Numbered from the stretch's first letter, positions 7,956 through 22,900 are shown. The stretch is DNA of 64,000 nt from Neptunomonas qingdaonensis (GCF_900113275.1 NZ_FOOU01000001.1:496001-560000), one strand, 5' to 3'. Made by a program: numbers and translations. The notes: generated by a model from the letters alone, not told the origin.

Positions 7956-10900
7956 TTAACGGTCAAATAGGTCATCAACTGTCTTTTCAGTATCTTCATC
8001 CAATATCTCATCGAAGTCGTCATCGTCATCAAGCGGTGAAAGTTTACGACGAGATTTCTCATCAGCAGCCAGTATGGGCATTGGGTCAAGGTTTCGCCAC
8101 GCTGGCATAACGGCCAAAAAGCTGGCGACTAATGAGCCTGCACGTAAGGCCCAACTTACAAAGCCTGCTGTCAATGTAATGCTCACTCCTGTAATGGCTT
8201 CTGCGCTCATTTTCATTTCTTTATTTTCAATATCAGCAGCGTTGTCGAGGTCTGTTAACATTTTATTAACGTCGTTGATAAACTCTGGGCTATTACGGCC
8301 TGTTTCATCAGGTTGCATGACAGATAACCCATCGTCTTTCCAGAATGATGCTAATTCCTGAAGGAAAGTCTGTGTTATTTCAACCGTTGGCTTTGTATCT
8401 TCAAACGACTTAATTGTAGTAGGTCTGTCAGATAACACACTGACAAAGATGTCGTTAGCTTCTATAGGTGCTGGAAACCCGGATGTATCATCAGTGTTGA
8501 CATCAATGAGGTTACCCGTTTCTGTGTTATCTGTTGCTTCATCATTGCTTGATGTGTCGATGAACTCCGCTTCATCGGACTCATCGACAGATCCATTATC
8601 AGAGACAGCCTCTTCAACAGGAGAAACCGTCGGCTTAGATGCTGGTGTTACCGCTTCCGGTGTAAGCGTTACTGGATCTGTCGTGAAGGTTGAGTCCTCG
8701 ACATTCGCCAGCGTAATGCTTATGGTTTGTGACGTGGTGCCGCCTTCATCATCGGTGACGGTAACTTCAAAGCTGTCGTTACCAAACCAGTTACTCTTGG
8801 CCGGGGTGAAGCTCCAGGCTCCAGATTCAGCATCAATCACCGCCGTACCCATAGTGGCTTCTGACGTTACACTGAAATAAGTAGAGTCAGTGAGACCTTC
8901 AATATCCGTGGCATTTAAGTCACCGACAACCGTATCCCCTTCATTACCGTTGAAGCTGCTATCACCACTGATAACGGCGCGGTCATCCTTACCCGTGATA
9001 GTAACGTTAACCACCTGAGTAGAGCCATCGGCGCTGGTCGCTGTAAAGCTGTCCGCCAGCGTTTCGCCTTGGCTTAACGCTTGGACCGTAGCGTTGCCAT
9101 TGCTGAGCGTGTAAGTCCAGCTGCCGGCAGCGTCGAGATCCACGGTGCCGTAACCACTGGTAGAGGCAGCGCTGGGTTGTGCGGTAAACACTGCTTCGCC
9201 GTCGTCGGTATCGCTGATGGTGAGGGCACCGGTGTCCGTAAAAGTCCCGTCTTCGCTGACCGCTGCTGAGGTATCACCGCCAAGGCTGGCCGCATCATCT
9301 TTACCGGTGATGGTGACGTTAACCACCTGGGTAGAGCCATCGGCGCTGGTCGCGGTGAAGCTGTCGGTCAGGATTTCACCTTCACTTAACGCTTGTACTG
9401 TCGCATGAGCGTTGTTGAGGCTGTATGTCCAGTTACCCGCATCATCGAGATCCACGCTGCCGTAGCCACTGGTAGAAGCCGCGGAAGTCTGTGTGGTAAA
9501 TACCGCTTCACCGTCGTCGGTATCGCTGATGGTGAGGGCTCCGGTGTCCGTCAAAGTCCCATCTTCGCTGACCGCTGCTGAGGTATTACCGCCAAGGCTG
9601 GCCGCATCATCTTTACCGGTAATGGTGACGTTAACCACCTGAGTAGAGCCATCGGCGCTGGTCGCGGTAAAGCTATCGGTGAGGATTTCGCCTTCACTTA
9701 AGGCTTGTACTGTCGCATGAGCGTTGTTGAGGCTGTATGTCCAGTTACCCGCATCATCGAGATCTACGCTGCCGTAGCCACTGGTAGAGGCCGCGGCTGT
9801 CTTTGTGATAAACACAGCTTCGTCGTCGTTATCGCTAATCGTTAGTGCGCCGGTGTCCGTCAGGGTGCCGTCTTCGTTGACGGCAGCGGAGGTATCGCCA
9901 CCGATGACTGCCGCGTCGTTGGCACCGGTAATGGTGATGCTCTGCGTTTGTGTGGTGCCGTCATCACTGGTGAAGGTGATGCTGTCGGTCAGGGTATCGC
10001 CGGCAGCCAGCGCGTTTACCGTGTTATTGCTGTTATCGAGCGCGTAGCTCCAGTTGCCGCTGCCATCGACGCTCACCGTGCCGTAGGTCGCGATGCTGCT
10101 GGTTAAGCTGGCTTCGCCGGTATCCACATCAGTGATAGTTACCGTGCCGCTGGCGTTATTGTTGCCGGCGTCGTCTTCGGTCACCGCTGTATCGGCAGCG
10201 GTCACGATGATCGTGGCGGTATCGTTGGCACCGGTAATGGTGATGCTCTGCGTTTGTGTGGTGCCGTCATCACTGGTGAAGGTAATGCTGTCGGTTAGGG
10301 TATCGCCGGCGGCCAGGGCTTGAACCGTCGCGTTGCTGTTATCAAGCGCGTAGCTCCAGTTGCCGCTGCCATCGACGGTTACGGTGCCGTAGCTCGCGGT
10401 GCTGCTGGTTAAACTGCCTTCACCGCTATCGACATCGGTGATAGTTACCGTGCCGCTGGCGGTATTGTTGCCGGCGTCATCTTCGGTCACCGCAGTATCG
10501 GCGGCGATGACGCTGATCGTGGCGGTATCGTTGGCACCGGTAATGGTGATGCTCTGGGTTTGTGTGGTGCCGTCATCACTGGTGAAGGTGATACTGTCGG
10601 TCAAGGTATCGCCTGCGGCCAGCGCGTTTACCGTGGCATTGCTGTTATCGAGCGCGTAGCTCCAGTTGCCGCTGCCATCAACGCTCACCGTACCGTACGT
10701 GGCGGTGCTGCTGGTCAAGCTGGCTTCGCCCGTATCGACATCGCTCACAGTCACCGTGCCGCTGGCGGTATTGTTGCCGGCGTCATCTTCGTTTACCGCG
10801 GTATCGGCTGCGGTGACGCTGATCGTGGCGGTGTCGTTAGCACCGGTGATGGTGATGCTCTGCGTTTGTGTCGTGCCGTCATCGCTGGTGAAGGTGATGC

Positions 10901-13900
10901 TGTCGGCCAGAGTATCGCCGGCGGCCAGGGCTTGCACCGTGGTGTCGCTGTTATCGAGCGCGTAGCTCCAGTTGCCGCTGCCATCGACCGTGACCGTACC
11001 GTAGCTCGCGGTGCTGCTGGTTAACGAACCTTCGCCTGTATCGGTGTCAGTGATGCTGACGGTGCCGTTAGCGGTATTGTTGCCGGCGTCATCTTCGGTT
11101 ACCGCAGCATCAGCGGCGGTAACGCTGATGCTGGCGGCATCGTTGGCACCGGTAATGGTGATGCTCTGGGTTTGTGTCGTGCCGTCATCACTGGTGAAGG
11201 TGATGCTGTCGGACAGGGTATCGCCGGCGGCCAGGGCTTGAACGGCGGCATTGCTGTTGTCGAGCGCGTAGCTCCAGTTGCCGCTGCCATCGACGGTTAC
11301 GGTGCCGTAGCTCGCGGTGCTGCTGGTTAACGAGCCTTCTCCGGTATCCACATCGGTCACAGTCACCGTGCCATTGGCGGTATTATTGCCGGCGTCGTCT
11401 TCGGTTACTGCTGTATCGGCGGCGGTGACGCTGATCGTGGCGGTATCGTTGGCGCCGGTAATGGTGATGCTCTGGGTTTGTGTGGTGCCGTCATCACTGG
11501 TGAAGGTGATGCTGTCTGCCAGGGTATCGCTGGCGGCCAGGGCTTGAACCGTCGCGTTACTGTTATCGAGCGCGTAGCTCCAGTTGCCGCTGCCATCAAC
11601 GCTCACCGTACCATAGGTCGCAGTGCTGCTGGTCAAACTGCCTTCACCCGTGTCCACATCGGTTATGGTTACCGTGCCATTGGCGGTATTGTTGCCGGCG
11701 TCGTCTTCGGTTACCGCAGTATCGGCGGCGGTCACTGTGATGCTGGCCGCGTCAGCTTGTGCAGTCACATTAATGGTAATGGTATTAGCTGATTGATCTG
11801 TATTGATGCCACCGTTGGCCACGCCGCCATCATCCTGAACCTGAAAGGTGAATGAATCATAAGCCGTGCCGTTTGCGTCGCTGGCTGGCTTGAATTTCAG
11901 CTGACCAGCACTAATATCGGTTGCCGACACAGTAGCCCCATCTGCTAATGACTCACCAATCCCCACTAGACCATCGTTATCGCTATCGACATACAAGGTT
12001 CCATTGTTTGGCGCTGTGGTAATAATGACGTTGAGCAAATCGTCACCGGGTGAATCATTGCTGTCACTAAAGCCAAAGTCGATGGAGGTAAAGGTGTAAT
12101 CGGTATCTTCGTTGGTGGTCACAGTGTTATCAGCTCCGGTCGGAGCGTCATTGACCGAATTGACGGTAATCGTACTGGTCTGCGGCGCACTATCGACATT
12201 ACCGTCATTGACGGTCCAGGTGATGGTGCGAGTGAGTTCACTTGGTGTGTCCGAGGTGTTCTCGAATGTGACACTGCGAAGCACTGCCTGGTACTGAGCA
12301 ACTGTTGCCGTTCCGGTGAGTGTCAGCGTTCCGGTACTCGGAATCCAGGACATCCCCGGGATTCCGCCAGCAGCGGGTCTGGTCAAGATATCCTTACCAG
12401 GCTGAAGATTGCCGGTGATCTGAATCGTGGCGCTTTCAAGCATCGTATCATCGACATCCGCAAGCGTAATCGTAGAATCGATAATTGTGGCGGCATCTCC
12501 TTCGGAATAGTCGAGTGTCGCACCGGCAGTCAAGTTCGGTGCATCGTTGACTGGATTCACAGTAATACTGACTTCAGCGGTATCTGTTCCGCCTTCACCA
12601 TCAGAAATTTCGTAGGTAAAGCTGTCAACGCCGTTAAAATCAACATTCGGTGTATAAACAAATGAACCATCGCTGCTGAGGGCAAGCACGCCATTGCTAA
12701 CGTTTACAGTGGGTGTGGTGTTGACCGTCAGCGTATCGCCATCAGCATCAAAGTCGTTGCTCAGCACGCCTGGGGCCGTTACGGTCAGTGTACCGTCTTC
12801 ATCTACGCTAAAATCACTCCAGGTTGGTTCCTGTGTGGCGACTCCACCACCGAGCAGACCATCATTGCCTTCGAGTGAGCTATCTATTGCGGTCGTGCTT
12901 GATCCATCGTTGAGCAGCCAATACCCTACCAGACCTGTTTCGGAGCCGGACAGTGTGGCGTTCTGGTTGGCGTTGATTTCGACATCTGTTCTGACTGTAT
13001 TCCAAATACGCACATCGGCGATCTGACCATCAAAGTATTTTCCATCCGGATTATTCGATCGTCCGCCAACGCGCAGATCGTTCTTATCTGGGTCAGGGTG
13101 TGCATCGCCGATCGGTCCTGAACCATTATACGTGTCAATCAGCACACCATTGATGTAGGCAAGAGCATCGCCGTTGTTATAGCTGAATGCGATATGAGTC
13201 CACTGATTCGTTAAAACGGGTTCTCCCGTGTCATGCCAGCTCCAGCCGGGAGTTGTATTAGCAAGACCCCATTGGAGAGTGCCATTTAGTACTGCTATTT
13301 CATATTCGCCTTCTTTGTTCAAGATCATATGCTCGGATGCAGTACTCACATCGAGATTGATCCAGGCCTCAAGAGTCAAGGTGTTGGTCATGATCAGACT
13401 GGTGGCATCAGGGATATTTATATAATCATCAATGCCATCAAAATTCAGGCCAGGACGGTCATTGACCGCGATAGGAGCATCATTGACCGCTGTAATATCA
13501 ATATTAAAGGTGCCAAGGGTAATTGTGCCGCCACCGCCGCTGCCCGTGTTGCCATTGTCCGTGATATCTACTTGAATTGTATCCGCTGCAAAACCACTGG
13601 TATTGGCTGTACCGTGCAGGTAGGTGACTTTCCCAACCGCATCCAGGTAGGCATTTAGGTCAGTCTGGGTCCCTTCGAGGGTTAACGTGCCGCTACCATT
13701 TCCACCTATAGTAATACCGGTCCCTGCAGCAGCCGTCAGATTCCCTCCGGTATTGGAAGTCAAGGTCATCGTAAGCACGCCAGCACCTGCATCTGCATCG
13801 CTTAAATTTATGGCGCTCAGGTCAATTGTGGATGAGATGTCTTCCGTAACCACGGAAGCAGATTGAAGCACACCAACATTTGTTGGGTCGTCATTTAAGG

Positions 13901-16900
13901 CGGTCACTTGTATCGTTTTAGTTGATAAATTAGAGCTGTCCACACCATCATCGAAACTGAAAGTGATCGTCCGATCCATCTCACCCGGGGTATCGCTGTT
14001 GTTATAGAAAGTGACTGCGCGAAGGGCGGTCTCAAACTCAGCCAGCGTTGCTGTTTGACCAGTGATGACGGATAAAGTTAAAAGGTCACCCGTCAGCACC
14101 CCCTGAATATTAGATGTATTGGTAAAACCGAGGATATCCGCAGTTTCGTAGTTCGCTGTTAAACGGATGACTGCCGTATATTGATCAGACGGGTCGGCGC
14201 CATTAAAACCATCAGCATCAACCAGAGCAATGCCGCTATCGATAATAGTAGCCGCTGCTTGCTCGCTGTAGGCAGTAGTACCCGCACTGGATGTAACCAG
14301 CGGTGCGTCGTTGGCGGCGACCATGTTCACCACAGTCGTCGCTCCGCGGTCTTGGTAAACCGCATCAATTTCTCCAGCACTCAACGCTTGGTCGTAGATG
14401 CGGACGTCGTCGAGGGTGCCATCGAAATTCTGCCCTCCGGCACCGCTTCCAAAGTAGAGTGAATGGTTTCCGCTGACTACACCGGTCTTCGTGTCCTGGT
14501 CTCTCTGAACTCCATCGACATACAGTGTAAACGTATCGCCGCTGCGTGAAATTGCAATGTGCGTCCACTGATCGACAGCGAACACGTTGAGCGCTTGGGA
14601 TGTGGGACCGGACGATTGGTGGTACCAGTAAAGATCATCACCGTACTGATTAATCATCCAGCCATCTGTTTGCCACTGTGTATTTCCATATTCTGCAACT
14701 ACGCGTGTTCTTGTGTCGACGCTGTCCGGTTTGTTCCACAAGGTGATGGTAAAGTCTCCGTCCAGCTTGAGTTCATCACTATAAGGAACTTCCACGTAAT
14801 CTTCCGTGCCGGTGAAGTTCAGCGCTTGGCCGGCATTTCCTTCCACCCAATCGGCCGCCAAAGTTGTATTGGTCAGCGTGGCGTGGTTGCCGTTGCCGGA
14901 AAGATCGAATGCCTGCTCGTCCATGCCTTCATCGAAGTTCCAGTAGCCTACAAGGCCCTGTGTTGCAGGCGGGTTCCACGTCACAGTGTTACTGTCCACG
15001 GTTCCATCATTAGCGACGACGGTGATGACACGGGCCGTGATGTCCGGGTCATCGGAAGTATTGTCGTAGGTCAGGGAACGCAGCACCTGTTGATAGTTAG
15101 CGGCACTGTCGGCACCGGTCAAGCTCAACACGCCCGTGCTACTGTCATAGCTGGCGGTGATAGCCGTGCCTGTGGTGTCTGCAGCCAACCATTCATTGGC
15201 ACCATCCAAGGGGTTGGCGATGGTGACGGTCAGGGAGACCAAATTCTCCAAATCGGGGTCGGAGAGTGAAGCGTCAAGGACATCGGACAGTGCTACCGGT
15301 CCGCCATCCTCAGTGAAAATCGTGGTGTAGTTGGCTCCGCCAGCGCCGGAGCTGTTGTCTGAATCCAGATCCACTATCGGTGCATCGTTGACTGGATTCA
15401 CAGTAATCGTTGCATCCGCCGTACTGCCCCCGAGGCCGGCATCGACATTGGATGTTGATGCCTGGGTCGTAAAGCTGCCATCACCATTGAAATCAGCCGC
15501 AGGGGTAAACTTCAACCCGGCGGCGCCTTCGGCAACAGTAATGAAGTCGCCGTCGTTTATCTGCGTGGTGCCGTCGTTCTTATAGAGCGTGCCATTGGCG
15601 ATGCCGGTTACCTTGAAGTGCGTCACCTCGGCGCCATCCGCGCCGTTGGGCGTGATCACCAGGCCAGTTGTCGACTGGGTGTCTTCATCGGTAGTGGCGT
15701 CAGTCACTGACGCTGTGTCGGCTACCGCGGTTATTGCGGTTGACAGGTTGGCAGCGCTAGCGGCGATAGCTGTGATGCCACCGTTGCTGGTGGTATCAAC
15801 AACGACGCGTGTCTCGCTGCCCGCTGTGGCCGAAAAGCCACCCGTATAGCTGTCGTCAAGGCCTCGCACTTCCAAGGCCGTTGGTGTGCCGTAGTAGTCT
15901 GCCACCGGCATAAAACGGATTAGCGTCGAGTCGCTGAGTACCAAGGCGGTGGCGTCATCCGCTACCGTTCCGATGGCGAACCAGTCACTGCCAGCGTTGG
16001 TCGAGTACTGCCAGCTGCCCTGAGTAATCGCGTTCGCGCTGTTGCCTGTCACGGCAATGCCGCCGAAGCTGGAGCCTGTGTCTATATCGGCGAATTGCCC
16101 GGTGAAGATGTCGCTCACCGCCTCACCCGTCGGGTTGGCTGTATCTTCGGCAACCGAGGTTAGTGTGCCGCTGCCCAAAGTAGGAGCATCGTTCACGGCG
16201 CTACCGGTCATCGTTTTCGTGCCGGTGATCGCCGCAGCGACACCGTCGCTGATGCTGGTGGCAATAGTGAAGTCGGCGTTGAAGTCGGACGCTGGTGTAA
16301 AGCTGAGGCCAGCGAGTAACGCATTGACATCGGCGGTGGCCCCGCTGGCACTCCATACACCGGTTCCTGCATCGTAGGTAGAGGTCACTGCATTCGAAGT
16401 GCCTGTATTCAAGCTGCCGGCCGTTGTGTTCGACAAGGTCAGCGTCGCCGTTACATTGGCGCTGTCGTTATCGCTGATCACGATGTCGGTCAAATCAAGC
16501 GGCGTATCTTCTGTATAGCTCTCAGCTGCGCTTCGGTTTGTGGCGGTCGGGGCAACGTCGTTCAGTGTAACTTCCCCTGTGCCGGTGTTGCTGGTGCCGC
16601 CGTCACCGTCGGTCACGACAACCGAGAGGGTGCGCGTACCAAAGACCGGATAATCGTCGGAGTTACTAAATGCGACTCTTTTATAAACCGCCTGCACGTC
16701 GGTGGCATCGGCATTGGCATTGAAGGTGACTATCAGCGGCGTCTCACTTGTCCCACCTGACCAGTTACCCACGGTGACGCCGTTCACCAGCACGTCGCTT
16801 CCGGAGAGTGTCATAACGCCGCCTCCGCTGGGTGCCAGACGCAGCACATCGGTGGGTTCCCCCCCAGAACTGATCGAAGCGGTCAGCGTGCCGCCGCTGA

Positions 16901-19900
16901 AGTCGGCCCCATCCACGTCGGACACCTGAGCCCAGGAGCCGAAATTGACAGCGAAGGGGGCTCCACTGCCGCCTTTGGTCGTGCTGGTAGACAGACCATC
17001 GGTCAGCTCCGGCGCGTCGTTGACCGAATTAATAGTGATGGATGCGGTTTCTGTAGCCGAGCTGTAGGGCGTGTTGCCGCCATTAGTTGTGGTATCGACG
17101 CCGGTGGTGCCGCTGGCGCGTTCATTGCTCTGATCCCAGGCGCGAAAAGTGATGCCGGGATCCACACTGCCGTTATAGTTTGAGGCCGGTACAAAGCGGA
17201 TTCGATCATTGACTCCAACTCCCAGTAGCACAGCTGTAGACTCAGTCACACTGGTGAACGCTGTCCAGGAGCCACCACCATTGGCGGAGAACTGCCATGT
17301 GCCATTACTGTTATCCACAGCGGTTACTGCAATGCCTTCCTGGGCGCCTGCATCCGAGTCGCTGATAGGATCACCGGCCGCCCCAGTTGCCAGAAGGGCG
17401 CTTACCAGATCACCTGTATTGTTGATGGCGTCTTCGTCAATGGTGGTGAACGAAGGTGTACCAGTGTTGTTTAATACCGGCGCAGTGGTGTAGACAATTT
17501 CAATAGTGTGAGCATCGGTGTACGGGCCGCCGGTACCTGTGTTGCCTAAATCGTCGACATCGATCTGCACCGTGGCTAAGCCATTGAAGCTGGAGTTTGG
17601 CGTAAACGTCATACCATTTAACGCATTATTGATCTGCTGTGCCTGGCCAGTAACGACAATTACGGTATCACTGTTACCGTCGCCTGTGGTGAACGTCAGG
17701 CCTTCGGGATTGGCAACCTGACGCGAGTAAACACCGTCACTGCTGCCATCCTGATTTGTGCTGGTCCAAGCGGCGATGTAATCGCCACTGCGAGTAATCG
17801 CTACCGATGGGGCCGTTTGATCATTGCTTACTGTGGTGTTGAGCCGTACTTCGCCACCGATGGCGCTACCACTGGCGTTGAACCATTGGCCGTAGGCGCC
17901 TTCGCCATTGGTGTCCTGATCCTGGCTCTGCCAGGCAATGATATACTCACCAGCGGCGTTCATGGAGATTGACGGTGCAATCTGGTCTTTGCTTATCTCG
18001 CTATTGACCAAAACATCCGCGGGATCGAGCGCAATGCCGGTGGCGTCGAAGCGACGGGCATAGATTCCGTAGCCGTCGCCATCTTGGTTTTCACTCTGCC
18101 AGGCCACGACAAAGTTGCCGGTTCCGTCAATAGCGACGGCCGGTGCGCGCTGGTTTTTCACAGTCTCAAAATTCACCCGGAATTCGATACCCTCGGCGGT
18201 GCCGTCGGCATTGAATTGCTGTGCGTAGATACCGTCACCGTCGCCGTCCTGATTGGTGCTCTGCCAGACAACGACGAAGTCACCATCCGCATCCATTGCT
18301 ACCGCCGGCACAGTCTGGTTATTGGCAAAGGTGCTGTTTACCTGAAACTCGTCATCGATCGCGGCACCGGTCGAGTCGAAGCGCTGTGCGAAGATGCCTT
18401 CGCCGTTACCGTCCTGATTTTTGCTCTGCCACACCAGCACGAAATTGCCGGCGTCATCCATTGCAACCGCAGGAACCGTTTGATCATCGACGCCGTTAGT
18501 ATTGCCCTGCAGTTCGATATCGACCTTCTCGCCATTGACCGTGAACAACTGGACGAAAATTCCTCGTCCGTCACTGTCCAGGTTGCCATCGCTCTCCCAG
18601 GCGACGACGAAATTACCTTGTGAATCCATCGCCACCGTGGGGGTGATCTGGTTGCCGGCGGTTTCAGTATTGACCAGAATCTCAGAACCTTGTGCATCGC
18701 CGAACGCATCGTAGATCTGGGCAAAAATACCGTTGCCGCTGCCATCCTGATTATCGCTCTGCCAGACAACCACGTAGGCGCCGTTAGGTGCTGCTGCAAC
18801 CACTGCACCCAACTGTGCGTCCGAAGTGACGGTGTTGACCAGTAATTCGGGATCGCTTTGCTGGTTGACAGTCAGTGTGCCGTTGGTTGCAGTGAGGGTT
18901 ACTTGGATCGGGTTTATCCCTGCGTCATCGTCAATCGAAATCAGATTGGCGCCGTCAAACGTCACCAGGGTATCGATCGGCAGGGCGAAGTCGCCCGGAG
19001 CCCAAATGACAGGTGCGTCATTGATCCCATCGGCCAGAACGTCGACATAGATCACCGCTGAGTCAGTTAACGCGCTGCCGGTTCCGGTGTTGCCCAGGTC
19101 ATCAACCGCGACATTGATCATTCCAATTCCGACAAATTCAGCCGGTGTGGTGAAAGTGAGCCCGTCTAGCGCTGTGTTGATATCTGCCAGAGTACCCTGA
19201 AAAGTCAACGCAGCATCATCGCTTCCGTCACCGACGGAAAATGCCAGACCGCTGATGCCATTCAGGGTCAGCGTCCCGTTGGTTGCCGTCAGCGTTAATT
19301 CCAGTAAGCCAGCACCAGCATCGATATCATTAACACTGATCAGGTTGCCATTGCCAGCGGAGAAGACAAAAGGAACATCCTCGGTGGCAGATTGCTGATC
19401 GGGAACTGTTATCACCGGCGCATCGTTGACGGAGCTGACGTTGATGTTGAAAGAGTCGGTATCGGTCAACGCACCACCGCCGCTATGGCCGTTGTCGTTG
19501 GTGGTAATGGTGACCGTGTCCAGTCCGCCCGCGGTGGAAAAGTAGCGCAATCCATCCAGCGCCGCGTTTATGTCGGTCTGGCTGCCGCTGAATGTCATGG
19601 TGGCGTCATTTACACCATCGCCGACGCTGAATGTCAGCGTGTCGGGGCTCTGAAAGCGTTGACTGAATATCTCTGTGTTTTCCCAAGCCGCCCAAAGGCT
19701 ACCGTCATCCAGTAACGAGACGCTGGGGAGTTTTTGGCCGCCAAGTGTCGTTGTGTTAACCTGGAATTCTCCTCCACGGCTGCTGCCGTCGGCGGCAAAG
19801 TGCTGGGCGTAAATACCCTCCTTACCATCCAGGTTGTCCTGTCCCTTGCTCTGCCAGGCGATCACAAACTCGCCGCTGGCATTCATCGAGATTGCCGGTT

Positions 19901-22900
19901 CTTTCTGGTCATTTAGGGTGGTCGTGTTGACTGAAATCTCCGTACCCAATGCAACCGGTAGCGCAGAGTCATCGAATCGTTGGGCAAAAACACCTTTGCG
20001 GCTGCCGTCTTCGTTGTCACTTGTCCAGGCGACAACGAACTCGCCGGTAGACTGCATTTCAATGACCGGCGACTTCTGCCCGCCGCTGGTGTAGGTATTG
20101 ATCTGAAACTCGGTGCCAAAGCCGCTGCTGCTGTCAAAGCGGCGTCCGATGATTGCCTCACCACTGACATCCTGTCCCTTGCTGTCCCAGACAACGACAA
20201 AATTGCCGGCAGTGTCGATGGCGACATCGGGATTTTTTTGGTTATCTGCCGTAGTGGCGTTAACTAGCAGTTCACCGCCGACGCTATTGCCCAGGTTGTC
20301 GTAGCGTTGCGCATAGATGCCCTCACCGTCGCCATCCTGATCCTTGCTTTGCCAGGTAACGACAAATTCGCCAGATGCATTCATCGCCACGGCTGGCAGT
20401 TTCTGGTTGTCTGCTGTAGTTGAATTGACCTTGAATTCAGAGCCAAGCGTGTTTGCGGCGGCATCGAAGCGTTGCCCGTAGATACCCTCCCCGTCACTGT
20501 CTTGATTCTTACTCTGCCAAACCACAACAAAGCTGCCGTCTGCAGCAGCGGCAACAGCGGGGCTTTTTTGATGGTCAGCTGTGTAACTGTTGACCTGGAA
20601 CTCCGCACCCAGCGCCACGCCATCAGCGTCGTAAAGTTGGGCAAAAATGCCTTCGCCGCTGCCGTCCTGGTCCTTGCTGTTCCAGACTGCAATGCCGGTA
20701 CCGCTAGCAGTCGTGATTATCTGGATGTCTTTCTGGGTGCCCGCCGTCGTTGAATTGATCGTAAACTCGGAACCTAAACGGTTGTCTAGCGTGAGTACAC
20801 CGTTGCCGGCGGTAAGCGTTACCTGGATCGGATTGTTACCGGAGTCGTCAACAATAGAGATGGCATTGCCGTTGGCGACGCTCAATTCCAGCCAGGTGTC
20901 TTCGTCGACCACTTGAGGGCCCGGAACTGTGTTGACCGGTGCATCATTGGTTGCGTCCGGTGTAATTGTGATAGCGAGGGTCTGCTGATCGAAAAGATTG
21001 GTGCCCAGATAGCTGTTACGCAGCTCGTTGACCTGGATGTTGAGTGACGCATCGCCGGTGTAGAGCGCAATCGGCGTATAGCTTAAACCGTCCAGTGCGC
21101 TGTTCAGATCGGCGAGGGTTCCGCGGAACACCATACTGGCATCTGCGACGCCGTCGCCCGTGCTGAACGTCAGACCACTGGTGGCGCTGAGGCTTGCGCT
21201 TCCATAGGTGACGCTGAGGGAGACTTCGAGTTCATCGGTCCCCGCGTCGACGTCGGTAATGCTGATCAGGTTGGCATTGGCCGCGTTGAAAACGCGTGTT
21301 GTCCCTTCCAGTGTCGTATCCGCGCCGCTATTAATTAGCACCGGCGCATCATTGACACTGCGGACTTCGATGCTTGCGGTAAGGGCGTCAGCGCTGAACG
21401 GCTCTACGCCGCCGTTGCTCGATGCATCGATACCGGATGCGCCGCTGATGTTAGCGTCGCTGCCGTCCCAGGCACGAAAGCTGAAGCTCGCGTTGCCGCT
21501 AAAGTCGGCAGTGGGTACAAAGCGGATCAGGTCGCTGGCCGTGGCTGTCAATACCCTCGCTGAACTGTCCGTCACTGTATCGATGATCTGCCAGTTGCTG
21601 CCGCCGTCGATCGAATACTCCCAACTGCCATTGGTTTCATCAAGCGTGGTTATCGCAATACCGTCTGGGTCGCCCTCGAAATCCATGATCAGGTTGGCGA
21701 TCAGATCCGAGACCAGCGTGCCGCTGTTGGCTGCACTGCTAATATCTTCCACGATAGGGGTAAGGCGAGGTTGTGGCACCAGGGTCAGTGCGTCTATATC
21801 CTCGTTATTACTGCTCAGGCCGACATTGTCACCGTCGAAGAAGAGACCGCTTGCACTTCCCAGCGTGGTGGTACCGGTCTGGGTGATGGTTAGCGCAATG
21901 ATGTCGCGTCGTTCAGTATTGAACCCGCCGACGTTGTTGTCTTCATCAACCAAGGTCACCAACAGCTGGCCGCTGTTGAGTGTTACACCGCCAGTGGTCA
22001 TCGTATTTTGCACCAACGAGACACCAGCGATGTTCTTATCGATGCCGATGTCAGCAGCGTCGACCAGCGTGACCAGCGTGCCTGTGGTCGTGGTCTCCCC
22101 AACCGTGTCGGCGGAGTAGTGATAAATAGTCTTGTCACTCTTGGCAAGTACGAAAGTGCCGGCCTCAAGCGTGACATCGCCGACTAGGGTATTTTGTTCG
22201 ACCAGCGAGATACCAGTAGCGCCGCCACCCGTGGGTTTATCGAGCAGGAAGGTGAAAGTTCCTGCGCTGTAGTCACCGGGGGTGTCGGGGCGAAATATGA
22301 AGATGTCTTCGTGTGTGACCGTGAGGCTGTTAGTGCTGGACAGTGTTTCACCGGATTGAGTGGAAAGTAACAGGTCACCGGCCAGCAGGTCTATTGCGGA
22401 AATGCCGCTGCCCACGGTCACCGTTTGCGTGACATAGTGCAACGCATCGATATCAGCATCGCCGCCGGCGAAGGTGTCCAGATTGAAGCCGGTACTGGAG
22501 AGGGTGCCGTCGGTTGTGTTTTCGCCGAAAGTAAGATCCGGTGCAGCGAATTCGAGCATCTCGCCGTCGCTCCAGTTGGCCAGTCCGTTCGCGCTCGAAC
22601 CAGAGACATCCGCCGTTGTGCTAAACCAGAGATTGGCCTCGCTGGCATCGAGCACAGGCGCATCATTGACCGCATTGACGGTAAGCGTCACGGTGGCGGT
22701 ATGCACACCGCCGTTGCCGTCGCTCACTTGATAGGTAAAGCTGTCGCTGCCGTTGAAGTCCGCATCGGGCGTGTAGCTGAAGGAGCCGTCGGCATTCAGC
22801 AACAGTGTGCCGTTGGTAACATCGCTTATCGGTGTGGTGTTGACCGTCAGAGAATCGCCTTCTGGATCGATGTCGTTGTCGAGCACGCCGGCGGCCGTCT

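Noticed and set aside
8979-11751. Regular repeats that could suggest a CRISPR array
   Set aside because: The units are 306-312 bp, contiguous, with no spacers, and encode VCBS domains in frame.
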